Assembly (NCBI GenBank): GCA_026419785.1
Contig: JAODTK010005878.1
Span: 1-64,000, forward strand
Source of the DNA: Sclerodactyla briareus
Lineage: Eukaryota > Echinodermata > Holothuroidea > Dendrochirotida > Sclerodactylidae
DNA: 64,000 nt
Direction of reading: 5' to 3'
The translations under genes and the position numbers were made by a program. The notes under the pieces were generated by a model. That model worked only from the letters and a program-made list of their open reading frames with translations. It was not told the origin of the DNA and made no database searches. Below are positions 11,690 to 23,600 of this stretch, piece by piece (the first letter of the stretch is position 1; each line of letters begins with the position of its first letter).

Positions 11690-13920
11690 ATGCTGGCTTC
11701 ACTTAGCTTTAAAAGCGTGTTAATGGATGCAACAGCCCCTAAGTGATAGGAAGCGCATTCCATTCATGTATAGCAGTAGAGCAGAAGGATGCGAACCCAG
11801 TCACCATTATCCTTGGGGACCAGAAAAAATTGTAAGATCTAGCAGGTAGCATAATATGAACGTAGAAGTTTTAATGAAATAGTATCAATGTATGGGGAAC
11901 TAGTACCATAGAATTATTTTATGTGTATGGTTCAGCCTGTTAAATTTAGCTTATTTCCCACTGTTAACATACCTAGACCCAGCTATCTCTGTTGGCCCAA
12001 CATGGAATCTTGGGCCCTGATTAGCAATGAAAACGACACATTTTATTTGAATAATTCCGAATTTCTTTTGAGGATTTATTAAGGGCCAGTATACCATGTT
12101 GATGAGGAATAATCAAACAGGCAGTGTATGAGAGCCATACAAAGTAGTTTTATGGCATGACGCTTAAGGCAGCTGGCTTGACGATGGAGAAAGGCAAGTC
12201 TTGCATTTGCTTTTTTGAGGATGTTCTGAGCATGATCGGGAAAACTCAGATGGTCTCATCTAATAGAACTCCAAGATACTTGACAGAGTTTTAGCAGAAA
12301 TAGTGTGATTGCCACTAGTGGTAACTTTGAATATCCCGATATTCTTATTTTACGACTAGTACCGAAGGAGGCTCATTCAGTTTGCTCAATATAAGTGACA
12401 GCTTATTGTCAATACTTCAATAACCAGTCATCAAGGAGTTCATAGCCTCACCAGGTCTTTGGAAATCCTGTGGCGTTTTCATTGAAAACAAGATGGCCTA
12501 TCATCCTGCATAGCAGGAGTTTGAAGTCTTCATTAAGTGCTACACACATCCGTTAACATCACACAGGAAAAGTAGAGGGCCTAAGATGCTTCCTTTAGGA
12601 ACGCCATGAGTAAGTTTCATTGACCCGGAGAGGCAACCATCCACACAAGTGAACCTGGGATCTATCAAGAGGTATGAATGAAACCAGCTGTTGACCGAAC
12701 ACCCCATTACTCTAATGGTTTTAGTCACAAGAATACATGATCACAGTGTGGCAAAGCCGTTGCTTCAGGTCCCTCATAACCATTACAGTAAAGCAGACCT
12801 TTGCACATGTTGATCCTGATATATCATGCAAGTCAATCAGACAAGTGTCTGTAGAAAAGTTGGATCTGAACCCCGAACTGTAACTCGTAAAGTAAAGTAA
12901 TATTGCGCACAAGAATTTTCAAGCTGAAACGAGACAGCAGCCTTTTCCTGTATTTTGGAACAATGCAGTGACCCACTTAGCCGGACGTAGTTGGCACAAT
13001 CAGTTCTACTCACTCTTTTTTTTGTAAGGGGGAACAACTCTAAGCACCTTGAACTCGGCAGGAACCTTCCCCTCAACAATGTGTTAAATTAATGATGTTG
13101 AAGTAATAGGGGCAGTTAAAACAGGAAAGCCCCATCCTTTATGAAGACCTAGATGGCAGGCCATCAATCCAGTGCTCTTGAAGGATCACGATTAGCAAGT
13201 TCCTGCTCAACAAAATCCTCAGAACTTGATCAAGGAGAGAGTGTCAGTCACCTGGATTGATAGTAAGAACTACCGAGTCAGAGGAACAAGCAAATGTATT
13301 CTTTGGCGGTGGTAACTCTTCCACTAATTTAGCCGCAATGCTTGTGAAGAAATTGTTGAAGCAGTTGACCACATCTTGGGGTTCATCGACCGTGGAGTTA
13401 TAACGGTCAAGACTGTTTTTAGCAGAATCCATAATTTTTTTGCTGTAGCCCAAGTGCCCAGCTACTCCACAATCTTTTTGGTATCATTGCGGGTTGCTCC
13501 AATTTTGATAGATAGTAAGCAGATTTTGCTTTTTTTACCTACTGCTTCACTTTATTTCTCATTCTGGCAATACTTCTCTATAGAGAGGACTATTGCTGCC
13601 CCCACTCTTCTTTACTTTGTCGAGCAGACTATCTCTCTTGCGAATATCGCAGAGAATTTCGCCAGTGAACCAGGCTCGGATCGCTGTTTGATCCGTACAG
13701 ACCTGAATGGGGCAACAGACTCAATGCCGCCAATAAGAATAGATTTAGAGTGATACCAGGCCTGATCAACGTCAGTCTCCTCGTGACTCCCGACCAGTCT
13801 CGGAAAAGCCCAATTTCTGCAATAACATTCTGATAGAGTGTCTTCCAAAACAGACACTGTCTTGTTTTTGGACATGTATTTTTAAACAGAAGTGGTTTGC
13901 CACTCAGGCTCATTCGGGCG
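11690..13920 (-). mobile_element. CR1/L2-like LINE, decayed ORF2
   Basis: Read on the minus strand, pieces follow in the order expected of one ORF2. First comes the endonuclease-to-RT linker (VDQAWYHSKSILIGGIESV, then RIKQRSEP, 13.6-13.8 kb). Next is DVVNCFNNFFTSIAAKLVEE (about 13.35 kb), then CANYVRLSGSLHCSKIQEKA (about 12.95 kb) and SGFRSNFSTDTCLIDLHD (about 12.8 kb). The RT motif HGVPKGSILGPLLF follows (about 12.6 kb). A C-terminal AIHEWNALP block lies near 11.75 kb. Several frameshifts and stops separate these pieces, so it is long dead. CR1/L2-like is my clade call from motif wording. A comparison against Repbase or Dfam would settle it. Confidence 0.8.
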
Positions 13921-14138
13921 ATCCATCTTTCATATTGGACACATGCGAGACATAATCATAGAAAATTCTACATGATTATTCATAACTCAGAGTGGCAACG
14001 CGTACAAAGACCACACTTGTACTCAGTTGTAGGCAATTATGAAGATTCCTGACTGATTCCGGGTAATACTTGTTGATTCTCACCTGTCCAAAGACCAATA
14101 TGGGGAATGAATAGTTCTAAACCTTATCTTAACTACAA
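13921..14138. other. No gene seen
   Basis: Short spacer between the LINE and the palindromic element. No motif supported. Confidence 0.4.
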
Positions 14139-14514
14139 TATGGAGATCTGTGTTTAACAGCTATGCACTAGTTTTTTTCTCCAAACTTGTCATAGTCCTT
14201 GGTTTTTGAGTGAATTTTCTGGTCTCAAGACATCTCGGTTTCCCGACAATTTTTTTTTTTTTTTTAAATTGTGGGCAATATGCCCCATCACCATTGACCA
14301 TCACGGTGTCAGGAATTTATAGACATTCAGCATTTTTTGGCCTTCCTGAATTTAGCCGGCTGCAGGCTGTTTCTGGTTACCGAGATCGTAGCCATACTTT
14401 GACTTTCACTGGACCCCGAGAATGTCTTGAGACCAAAAAATTCACCCACCACCAAGGACTATGACAAGTTTGAAGAAAAATACTGCAGAGCTGATTTACA
14501 CACAGATCCTCCAT
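14139..14514. mobile_element. MITE with about 100-bp inverted ends
   Basis: The left arm (about 14139-14243) and right arm (about 14411-14514) are inverted copies with scattered differences. Shared words include aaacttgtcatagtccttgg and tggtctcaagacat on the left, and ccaaggactatgacaagttt on the right. The roughly 165-base middle contains a T run and no coding frame. This is a typical long-TIR non-autonomous DNA element. No target duplication could be fixed by eye. Confidence 0.75.
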
Positions 14515-15243
14515 GTTATGCACTGTTTCCTCAAAGATGGTGGTAATAATCTCATAATTTGAGTTTTATCGGATAAATGCATCTTTATTGTGACAAATCT
14601 GGCTGAATTGAGATTTTCTCGCCAGAAAAAAACACTTTTATCCACTAAAATTCCTATTTGGCCTCCCATACGATTGCCTACAGTGCCCCCTGAGCTAGAC
14701 ACAAGGCATGGCGAGAGGTTGCGAAAGGCATGGCAGAAAGAGACAACTTGGAGTTTTTTATACGGCCCTAGGCTCTATACTATAAGAGAACGTTGAGGGC
14801 CTGTGCTAGCTCTAGGCTACGTTGCCCTATTATTACAGTAACATTAAATACAACACGAATATCATCATTAACTGAAATGTTCTAAATTTTTTTGCTGAAA
14901 AAAAACACATTACCTTTGGGGGAACCAAGTAAAAAAGACACGTGCAATTTATGTAACACTAACAAGTTCAAGAATATCTCTGTTACTGGAACAGGTTTTC
15001 TTCCGATCTGTGAGCTTCCACTTCAATTTCAACTGCATGGCTAGGGCCAGCTTGTTTACACCGTGACCAAGACTGTGCATGCACTGCATGACCCATGGAG
15101 CTACTGTACCCTGGTGACTTCGTGCCTCGCTCACGTATCGCGGATGTCATAGGCGAAATGCGTGATGACGACTTACCACGTTAAAAGACAACTGCAGTAC
15201 TTTTTGGATACAACGGAGGAGTATCGTTGAGAAATGGAACTGT
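14515..15243. other. No gene seen
   Basis: Nothing recognised except a TTAAAAGACAACTGC word at 15181, which resembles the start of repeat family E but is not followed by the rest of that repeat. Confidence 0.45.
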
Positions 15244-16999
15244 ATCTCGACAGAATGTGATGTTTTAATGCACACGTTTTCGTCGAGGTGGGGTGAAGTG
15301 TCAGAATACGTTATCCCACTTAGGTTATTTTCTTTCGTTCTCATCGAGAGACTCAATCGAGACTCAAACTGTTGCTGTGTAATTATAGCGTTCGCAAATG
15401 TAGCGTGTTTACCAGGGCCCGTAGCGAGCGGGGAAGGGGAGGGAGGTGTCACCCCCCTCCCAATAATTTTCATGCCGGTCGCAAATTTTCGGTCTGTCGG
15501 ATAAAAGGAGGACGATCACGAAAGAAGTAGGAAAAGAGGTAGAGGATGAGAGAGTAGGACAAGAGGGAGAGGGGAAAAAGAAAAAGCGGGAAGGGAAGGA
15601 AAGGAAGTAAGCGAGTGAAAGGGGAAGGCGGGATTGGAAGTTGGGATAAAAAAAAGAACACAAACGGAGCCAGACTTTATTATCGTGATATTCGACTTTT
15701 GGCTCATCATCTAATTGACCCATTCAGCTTCGGCAAGAGAATATGCACGTCGGCAAAAATTAGCTGATATTGAGGCGGCCCGTCGCCCGTCGTGTAATTG
15801 GACGATGACCGGTCATCTGTTCGGCATTTCGAAAAGGAGGAAATGAAGGCGTCCGGTACGTTCGCGTTTATACATTCTATTTTTTCATGATTTGTCAGTT
15901 CTTTGAACCGTTTTTTGGTTTCCTATTGGTCCTAGATTCCAGGTACATTGATTTCGGTTCGGAGCCATTTGTGCTGAAACCAATTAAAATAATTTCCCAA
16001 AACTTAACCTGAAACAGTCGGTTGGAGCGGGAAATCAATGCTAGTGGCAAAAGTGGAAAGATTGTCTGAAATTGACTCAAGGCTTAAAATTTTGATCAAT
16101 TGCCAATTGAATGTCTAATTTTTTGCGCGCTTCGGCGCAGTGTGTACGATGGTCTGCTTCATACCCACGAACTGCATAAAATCGGGTGCCATTGTTTATG
16201 ATCGGGCAAATTTTCCCGGCGTTCCAAATTGAAAAGGGCCCGCGTACGTGGTGAGCGGAGCCGAGTAATTCCTAACCCCATTTCTAAAAATCTTGGCCAA
16301 GATTGCTCTTGAGCGATATTCAACTATTCACACTTTTCCTAAGGGGGAGGGGGACACCCCCTCCCCTTAGACCCCTCCCCCATATCAGTCACCATTGCCA
16401 GAATCCGTCGGCAACACATCTCTATCACCCTCCCCCCCCCCCCCCATGAACCAAAGTACCCTTCCTACGCGGGCCCCTGATGTTTACTTTCTTGAGAACA
16501 CTGTGGTCATTCTGAGCCAACGTTTTTTAAAAGTAGGTTGAAGGACTCTAGTTCACTTGCACACTCGCAACCTTCGCCAGTCCGCCTTACTGTGTGACCA
16601 GTTGCACGCGTGACACTCCGACCCATGCCGATTTACAATCATCAATATCTCGAATTTGCATAGTACCAAAGTACCTACACTAACCTGTACAGAACTTAGG
16701 TTAGTTTCATCGGGTGTTCTTTTTTGTCAGTGTCTCGAATGAAATATGACCTGCCTGGAAAAATTGTCATGCATTCTTTATTTTTTTCCGAAATTTTATG
16801 GATTTTTGTCAAAACCTCGTTGTCGTAGATACACAAGTTTATCAAATGTTGTCAACATTTGCATCTTAGCAGTATAATGACTCAAAAATCGCAAAGGGGA
16901 GGGGACCCCCCCTCCCTCATACCCATCCCCCATGTCAGACATCCATTGCCAATATGCCCCCCCCCCACCCTATCGTTAAGAACCCTGGCGCCGCCCCTG
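15244..16999 (+). mobile_element. Composite hAT-type element, copy 1 (left end missing)
   Basis: Matches 57889-59509 along its length, from cgacagaatg to the right terminus GCGCCGCCCCTG at 16988-16999. The left terminus seen in the other copy (CAGGGGCGGCCG) is absent, so this copy is truncated or rearranged there. It is non-coding. A purine-rich stretch at 15510-15660 corresponds to one at 58140-58290. A second hAT-type element is nested inside it (next entry). The hAT call rests on the CAGGGG...CCCCTG ends and the 8-bp target duplication of copy 2. Confidence 0.7.
15413..16479 (+). mobile_element. Inner hAT-type element nested in composite copy 1
   Basis: Starts CAGGGCCCGTAGCGAG and ends CCTACGCGGGCCCCTG, an inverted pair of hAT style. 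Flanks are gtgtttac (15405-15412) and atgtttac (16480-16487), agreeing at 7 of 8 bases, the length hAT enzymes duplicate. The same nested junctions occur in copy 2 (58047 and about 59107), so insertion preceded the copying of the outer element. The right part has the ggggaggggg/cccctcccc block common to other hAT fragments here. No transposase frame. Confidence 0.65.
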
Positions 17000-17119
17000 T
17001 TCTGCACGTTGCTAGTCGTAGTAGGCCTATCTAGCCAATTTATTTACGTATTTTATTGATATAATTACACCCTAAGAGATCATATAACTTTAAATGTTTT
17101 TCATTTTTTTTGCTGAAAA

Positions 17120-17232
17120 CAAATTTGATGAACTGCAACCTTTTTGTGTTGAAAATTGATTGGTCACTTGGGTCATGAGGGGGGTTCTGACTTTCTGCTG
17201 CCCCCACCCCCCTCCCGTGAGTACGCATCTGT
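17120..17232 (-). mobile_element. hAT-type MITE (family A) fragment, reversed
   Basis: On the minus strand this resembles the start of the MITE at 22607-22919: a terminus-like agtacgcat/gtacgc segment, a C/G-rich run, gacccaagtgaccaat, then aacacaaaaagg. Only the left part is present. Confidence 0.5.
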
Positions 17233-18130
17233 TGGATCTATAGGTCCAAACCCCATTTCATACTATTTCCTATGGCGTTATTTGCCTTTACAGTTTGGGT
17301 CCCGTATCAGATGAAAATGGGGTAATCCCAATTAAGACAAACCCAGGAGTTATGGTAATTTTTTTTATTGTTTCATTTTGGTTGAATGAGTCACATTTTT
17401 AGCACAATTCAGTTGTCTTTCTCTTCTCTTACCAAGAGATGGGTTGCCGCGCAGCGTAACATTTTTTTTTATTATCCATTATTATATGCCAGATGGGATT
17501 TCCAGATGGGCCAATTTTCAATACTAATTGAAGTTAACTTACAAATTACAAGAAGAATTTCACCTAAGCTCTCCATTTCATCAAAGTTGAGCCTATAATC
17601 TGAGCGAAGCGGCATAATTGATTCCCGCGCTGCGTATCAAACTATTAAAGTAAGGTCTTTAACAGATGCCAAATGTGAGTGCCAGATAGCCTTTTTTATC
17701 TGAAAAATAACAATAAAAAATAAACTTCACAAATGAAAGGAATTTCACCTTGGCCGTGCTATGTACCTTTTTCCAAATTGGGTGTTCTTAGTCATATTTT
17801 TCATGAATCAGCACAAGAACAACATACGATAGTTTTGATGCATTAGCTCGAATTTTTTTTTTTTTTTTTCGGCTGTAGAAGTCCTTGGCGCTCTGTAATG
17901 TCTTCAGTTTTAGTTAGTTGGTGTCCCTATTAATTTGATAACAAATATCAAGCAAGCCGAGCTTAGGACAGACACTTTCTAAGGGCAATGATGGCATTCC
18001 TACTCGGATTATAGGTTTAGTGAGGTGGTGGGGAGTGGTGTGGGGAATCCACAATGATTATTAGAACACAACGACATATATAGTCCCATTTCCGATTTCG
18101 GAAATACCTTTTTAATTTAATTATGACGAA
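17233..18130. other. No gene seen
   Basis: A/T-rich DNA with T runs near 17460 and 17850. No open frame or repeat supported. Confidence 0.5.
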
Positions 18131-18132
18131 AT

Positions 18133-18360
18133 CTTTTGACACCTCCCACAAAATTTGTATGACATCATTTATTATTGCATAATGGATGCTTTTAGATTTC
18201 GCGCACAATATATACACATGCACCAACTTCAGAAGGACTGTAACCCCGTCAATGTCGGAAAGAGTCATGAACTTCGGGTTGGCCACGACACATTCAGTTT
18301 TCTAGCGCTAATATATTGCCGTCTTCATACGTCATCCTGCAGTCGTTCTTTACGAGTCAA
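18133..18360 (-). repeat. Unnamed dispersed repeat (family E), reversed copy
   Basis: The reverse complement carries gtgcatgtgtat, catccattatgcaataataaatgatgtca and, near its start (18340-18355), a word like taaagaacgactgcaggatg. These match family E copies at 5168 and 7478. It is shorter than those copies at its far end. The open frames on both strands here are inside the repeat. Confidence 0.55.
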
Positions 18361-20530
18361 TCTTGTACAACTATGTTGCGTGGTAATTCTGTACTTTCGT
18401 CTGCTGCACCATGCATATTAAAGGACAACTGCAAGCGTGATTAGGAAAAATCTATTATATTAAGCCTAGAATTTTTTTTCGCCGTACCTCCGCATCCAAC
18501 CATATTTGGAGCTGGAGCTTATTTAGTATCCGCACTAGTCGCCCCCCAATGCCACACACAAATCTACGCCACTGGCCTACAAAGGTTTTAGCCCCTATTC
18601 TGATCTCGATCACCTATTCATATAATTCTGAGGCGGGAGTTGAGAACCAGTTGCCGTGGAGATAAAATTAACCCGAGGAAAGCGCTTGGCCCGATGGATT
18701 CCTACTGACGTTTCAGTTCGAATTCAACGTTTTTTGCTTCAATTCTTGTTCGCAAATTATTTATTATTTCCTGCAAAGTATTGATGAGAAGCGGCCGTTC
18801 TTGCTGACTAGTCCACCCGCTAATGTATTGGCGCGGTCTGTATATATCATGCTATTTTGGGCCTGAGCATTGTTTCGAGCAAAAAATGTGGGTATAATTT
18901 TATATTTGCCCTACGAATTCAATTTTATGAGGCTGCTGAAGTGAGAGTATATACTCGGACAATCCCAGGTTAGCACCAGGTTACCGAGCGGCGTGACGTG
19001 CGTAGCCTACACCCCTCCAACCTCGTATAGATAGTGCGCAACTGAAATCCTTATCCTATTTAAGAGATCAGTGGTCCCAGCGGGAATGCCCAGGTCAGTC
19101 TTTTTCAAAACAAAGTCACAAAACACGTTTCACGTTTCACGATTCGCGTAGTATGATTAGGACCAGAAATAGACTGTACAAAATCATGAGAGTCATTTGC
19201 TAGGACATGTCAACGATTCATAACGCTGGGTGTAGTTTATTTTATAGGTTATAAAAATGATTCACAATCGTTTAAAAATTCAAATGATTTTATTTTTAAT
19301 CTCTGCGTAACAAAAAACTCAAGTATAAACCTGACAAAGTTAGTAGCTATATGTGTTAGTTGCGTGCTATGATAATAGTGCGTACGGTCACCAGGCAACC
19401 CATAAATTCAAACAAGTTTGCGTCACGTTCAATTCTATACCATGGGTAATTGTTTTTGTTGCATACATAGGGTGAGTAGCACGAGCTATTATATTGCGTA
19501 ATCGACTGTCACTGTATTTGTCCCCATATATGGGCATAATAATACCATATATGTTGAATGCCCATATTTCGGAAGAACTAACACTCAGTCTATCAAAAAC
19601 AAGGACTAACTCGCAGCTAACTGAATTGCATACTGGTCATGGCTTCATGCATTGATATGGTGAGCAGCCCAGCTAATGCAAAACAGGGAACCTGTGCACG
19701 GTGCAATAATAGCGCCCTCCTCTCATCCCAAGCAAACTCCAGCGGACATGCCTTCGCCACAAAACTGCTTAATTATAGGCCTAACTTAGGTCGATATTTC
19801 CCAGAAGGGAAATGCCGACTTTCGCGGCCATTAACTTCACCAATAAGTAGGCAAGGGTTTTGGGTGTTGAAGAACTCTTCAATGTAGGTTATCCAATTCT
19901 GAGCATACTCCTCGCTCCCCCAGTGGGGGCGGCGATGAGGAGGCCCGACGGGTTATAGCGCATACAGTATTTCACAGCGGCTCCTCTGACAGAGCTACTT
20001 TTTCCGCTCTATAGACAAATTATAAAAAGGAACCTTACATATAGCTGGAAAGGTCAATCACACCTTATTTCATTCCCCGGCCCCATTATTAGAGCTCGCA
20101 ACAATGAAGCGGGACAGTAGCGCTAGCTGCTCTAGACACATGGTTTCTCCCTCTAAAAGGCAGGTAAGATCTTGAGCGACATAAGCCAGATACAGCCTAC
20201 ATGTTTTGGAAGGTGATGGTGATAAAGGAAGCATCCACCGCCGCAGAATAGACGATCAACAATACAACTCCTGGTCCTCGGTACTCAAGTTTCATGAATT
20301 GCCAAAGGGGTTCGTGGAAAGATGGCGTCGGCCATTTGCAAGCCGAAACATTCGAAGAGAGCCACCCTCTATACGCCATGGCCAGCAGAGTTCCCCCCCC
20401 CCCCTACCTTCATGCCAAAACGCTAGACAGTGTGAGGTGTATTCCAGAGAGTATTCAGCGAGGAAGACGGAGGAGAGCGCAACTAATCACCGGGGGGAGG
20501 TTGGGGACACGGTCATTCCAAAGCGAGTTG
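18361..20530. other. No gene seen
   Basis: A TTAAAGGACAACTGC word lies at 18418, like the start of family E, but the following sequence does not match. An 82-codon frame at 19639-19887 has four cysteines but no signal peptide or splice context, and I do not support it. Nothing else is recognised. Confidence 0.4.
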
Positions 20531-20533
20531 AGC

Positions 20534-20800
20534 CAGTGGCGTACCCACGAGGAAAGGGGGAGGGGGGGGGGGGTTGTCAGAACCACCTCCCCCATGACCC
20601 AAGGACCAATAAGGTTTTAACACGAAAACTTAAGAATTTTTCAGCTGTTATATAGCAAATTTCGCTGCAGCATATGCAAAAATGAATTGTACTTATTTGC
20701 CCATAGGGAGGATGAGGCCATTTACGAGGGGGCGCTCTTCCCTTGGGTCCCGACATGGACCCCCCCCCCCCCCTCAAGACAAATCGCTCGGGTACGCGCG
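20534..20800 (+). mobile_element. hAT-type MITE (family A), copy 1
   Basis: Begins CAGTGGCGTACCCACGAGG and ends near CGGGTACGCGCG. It shares internal order with 22607-22919: a G run, ccatgacccaag, tagcaaattt, a gccaatagggagg-like word, gggtcccgac, a C run and caagacaaa. It is non-coding. No clean 8-bp target duplication is visible here, probably because the right terminus has drifted. Confidence 0.6.
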
Positions 20801-21440
20801 GAGTATGGAGGTTCGGATGCCCCCCCCCCCCCCCTCAACCGACCCCTAGTGGCTGTGCCCTTGTACCAAACGGATTCATGTTACCAGTAAGGGGAAACTA
20901 CATAATCTGTTGTTGAAGCCTTGCCAGGGTCACAGAGGAAGTTATTATCATGATATTCCCGATGGTCTGACCCCAAAGGCGTTTCTGATTATGCCTGCTC
21001 ACTTACTACAGACTGGCAGTCTGTAATCTTGGAAGGGAAAACCTATCCCTGTCTGAGTACCGCGGTCCACTCATATTGTATGAGCCACGTGTCTGATTGG
21101 TCCTCCAGACTTTAACACTCCCATCCTGACTAGCAAGAAGAGTCTGATGGAGGGTGGTGGGAGGCCTCTCCGAGGAATACCCCATCACTCCCTTTACTTT
21201 AAAAACAATCACCTAGTAAGAAACAGTGCATGTCCTATGCATCATTAGCCCTCGGCACCACGCCCCCCAGCCAGAATAAGAAAAGATGAACATCTGAATA
21301 CAATTAGGGACGAGTCTCACTCGTGACTTCAGGTTGAAAATGCGGGGGGAGATAGAGTGACTTGCTTCTTGCTGAGTTTGTACAGTGACTCGAATGCTAA
21401 ATAACTCGACTTGCTCATATTTTGAGTTAATGTGACTTGA
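20801..21440. other. No gene seen
   Basis: A second C run at 20821-20834 follows the MITE. The rest shows nothing I can name. Confidence 0.4.
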
Positions 21441-22430
21441 ATTGAATTAAATATGGTGATCCACTCCTTCCCCACTCACTCACTCACTCACTCGTTCAAT
21501 CTTGGGAGCACATGCCGGAAAGGGTATATCCGCATGTCCACCCGCCGCTTTCAATCTTCCCCCCCCCCCTTCCTAAACTGAGGCCCGTCTTCTCGAAGTG
21601 CGCCAGTGAGCCCCGGGGGGGCGTCTCGGTGTGGTCGGTCCAATCCACCGGATTCCTTTACCACAGGACACGGTGGGCAGGATCGCCGCCGGGAAGACCG
21701 CGCCACATGCTCACTCAGGGAGCACATGGCAACCTAGGCACCTAGGCGGCAGCCCACGGCCGTCGCCAATCGCCGGAATCCCTGGGCAAACGACCAGGGC
21801 CTGACTGCCTCAACCCCGCTCCCGGGGTCTCTCGAAGCTGCGCCAACCAGAGATAAAATTGGTGATCCACTCGCTCCCCACTCACTCACTCACTTCACCT
21901 TTCACTTTGGGAGCACATGCCGGAAAGGTATATCCGCATCCACCCGCCGCTTTCAATCTTCCCCCCCCCCCTCTTAAAATGAGGTATTCTCGAACGCTGC
22001 GCCATGAGCCCCGGGGGCGTCTCGGTGTCGGCTCCAATCCACCGGATTCCTTTTACACGGACAAGGTGGGCAGGATCGCCGCCGGGAAGCGCGCCACATG
22101 CCCACTCAGGGACGCACATTGGCACATAGGCACCTAGGCGCATCACCGCCGCTGCCAATCGACCGGCCTGCCTTGGGCAAACGACCAGGCAGGACTTGCC
22201 TCACCCCAGCTCCCCGAGGTACTCTCGAAGCTGCGCCACACCCCCATTTTTTTGAACGCTACGGCCTAGGGGAGGGGGGGGGGGTGGTCCGGCTGGTCGG
22301 CCCCACCCCAATCCACCGGTTCCTGTTCACACAGGACACGGTGGGCAGGGATCGTCCGCCGGGAAGCACGGCCACGAGCCGCATTGCCAAAGAAGCGCAG
22401 TTGGCGATCGCGAATAAGGGGCGCTAACCT
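21441..22430. repeat. Tandem repeat made of LINE 3' ends
   Basis: Two units of about 400 bases (starting near 21450 and 21855) share the order: CACTCACTCACT run, gggagcacatgccggaaagg, ccacccgccgctttcaatctt, a C run, gagccccggggg, tccaatccaccgga, ggtgggcaggatcgccgcc and cacctaggcg. A third partial unit near 22230-22430 shares tccaccgg...ggtgggcagg. The units correspond to the end of the LINE ORF plus its 3' trailer, read on the minus strand. Confidence 0.7.
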
Positions 22431-22606
22431 TTACCATCTCCGCTCCCCGAGAACCCTGGCATTAGATACGTGATCCTGCCAGCGGTAACGAGATGCGGGA
22501 AGTGAGGCAGTTAAAAAGGAATCCAATCGCCCGTCACAGCCCAATAGTTAGCGTCCAGGCTTCACTAGAATATGACAAGACTGGAAGCCCAATAGCGCCA
22601 AGAACA

Positions 22607-22919
22607 CAGTGACGTACCCACGGTGGGGGGGGGGGGGTCTGACCCTCCATGACCCAAGTGATCATTTTTTTTTAAACACAAAAACTGATTTTTTTCGCAG
22701 TTTCAGTCCCAGAGGTTTTGAAGCGGTTATTTAGCAAATTGGCGTAGACATTTGTCTAGGGGCCCATAAACTTGTACTCTTTGCCAATAGGAGGGTGAGG
22801 CCATTAGTAAGGGCGCAACTGACATTTGGTTCCGACCTCAACCCCCCCCCCCCCCCCCCCCCCCACCCCCCCCCCCCCCCTCCCCACCCCCCAAAGACAA
22901 AACTCTCGGTACGCGTCTG
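22607..22919 (+). mobile_element. hAT-type MITE (family A), copy 2, with target duplication
   Basis: Starts CAGTGACGTACCCA and ends TCGGTACGCGTCTG. The two flanks are identical: CAAGAACA at 22599-22606 and again at 22920-22927. An exact 8-bp duplication with CAGTG-type inverted ends is diagnostic of hAT insertion. It is 313 bases long, non-coding, and holds a C run of about 55 bases (22840-22895) broken by a few other bases. It sits inside the RTE-like LINE, so it is younger than that insertion. Confidence 0.85.
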
Positions 22920-23600
22920 CAAGAACACGCCGCAACAAACCACTATCCAGTAATGCTATGACCCCATATGCCACAGTCAAAGGCGTAACGCCATCGGGCT
23001 CGCAGAAGCAGAGTAACTAACGACACTACCGAGGAAAACAAAAGCCTCGGGTGTCTCCACGTTCTCGCCCACACATGGACAGACCCAGCGTTAATGTCCA
23101 AAATTCCGCAAAAGACCGGATCTTGGTACTGACAACTGGGCGCCCCCAACGATTTGCCTCCAACTAATTGCACAGGGCATCAAACAGAGAATCCACTACC
23201 ACTCGGCGAGTAGCAGCATCATCCGCGAGGTCCAGGTCAAAACCAGTGACTCCCCCGAATGAGACCTCACGGTCTGTACTATCCACAACCATCTGAATAA
23301 TACCAGTCCATACAAGTGTTGAATAGTGTGTGTACACCCCTGTCTCACATCCGTGACAACGGGGGAAAAAGTCCGAGGACTCCACCAGCACACTTCAGAG
23401 CACTCTAACTTCCATAATACGAGAGGCATTCAGGTGTGCAAGACTGGTTGACACACCACGCTGCTCGAAAATTAGCCAAAGAACCTCTCCACCCCAGATG
23501 GAGAGGAAAAGGGAAGGGAGTCGAATGCCTGCGGAAATCGATAAGGCTACACGAGAGAGCCTTACGGTACCGAATTCCCGCATTTGCTCAGACAGGACAC

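Larger units (their letters stand above)
21441..23600 (-). mobile_element. RTE-like LINE with repeated 3' end, decayed
   Basis: The minus strand carries an RT fragment near 23.2-23.4 kb (SFGGVTGFDLDLADDAA, the YADD-type catalytic block). Downstream blocks follow in order: GILDINAGSVHVWA (about 23.1 kb), SSEAWTLTIG (about 22.5 kb) and the C-terminal GNAARGR..DPAHR-like block (about 22.37 kb). A MITE interrupts it at 22607-22919. The 42060-43290 element has the same RT wording. Frame changes show it is inactive. RTE-like is a clade call from motif memory. Confidence 0.75.

Noticed and set aside
21859-22158. Frames on both strands of about 90 codons
   Set aside because: They are part of the tandemly repeated LINE 3' end.
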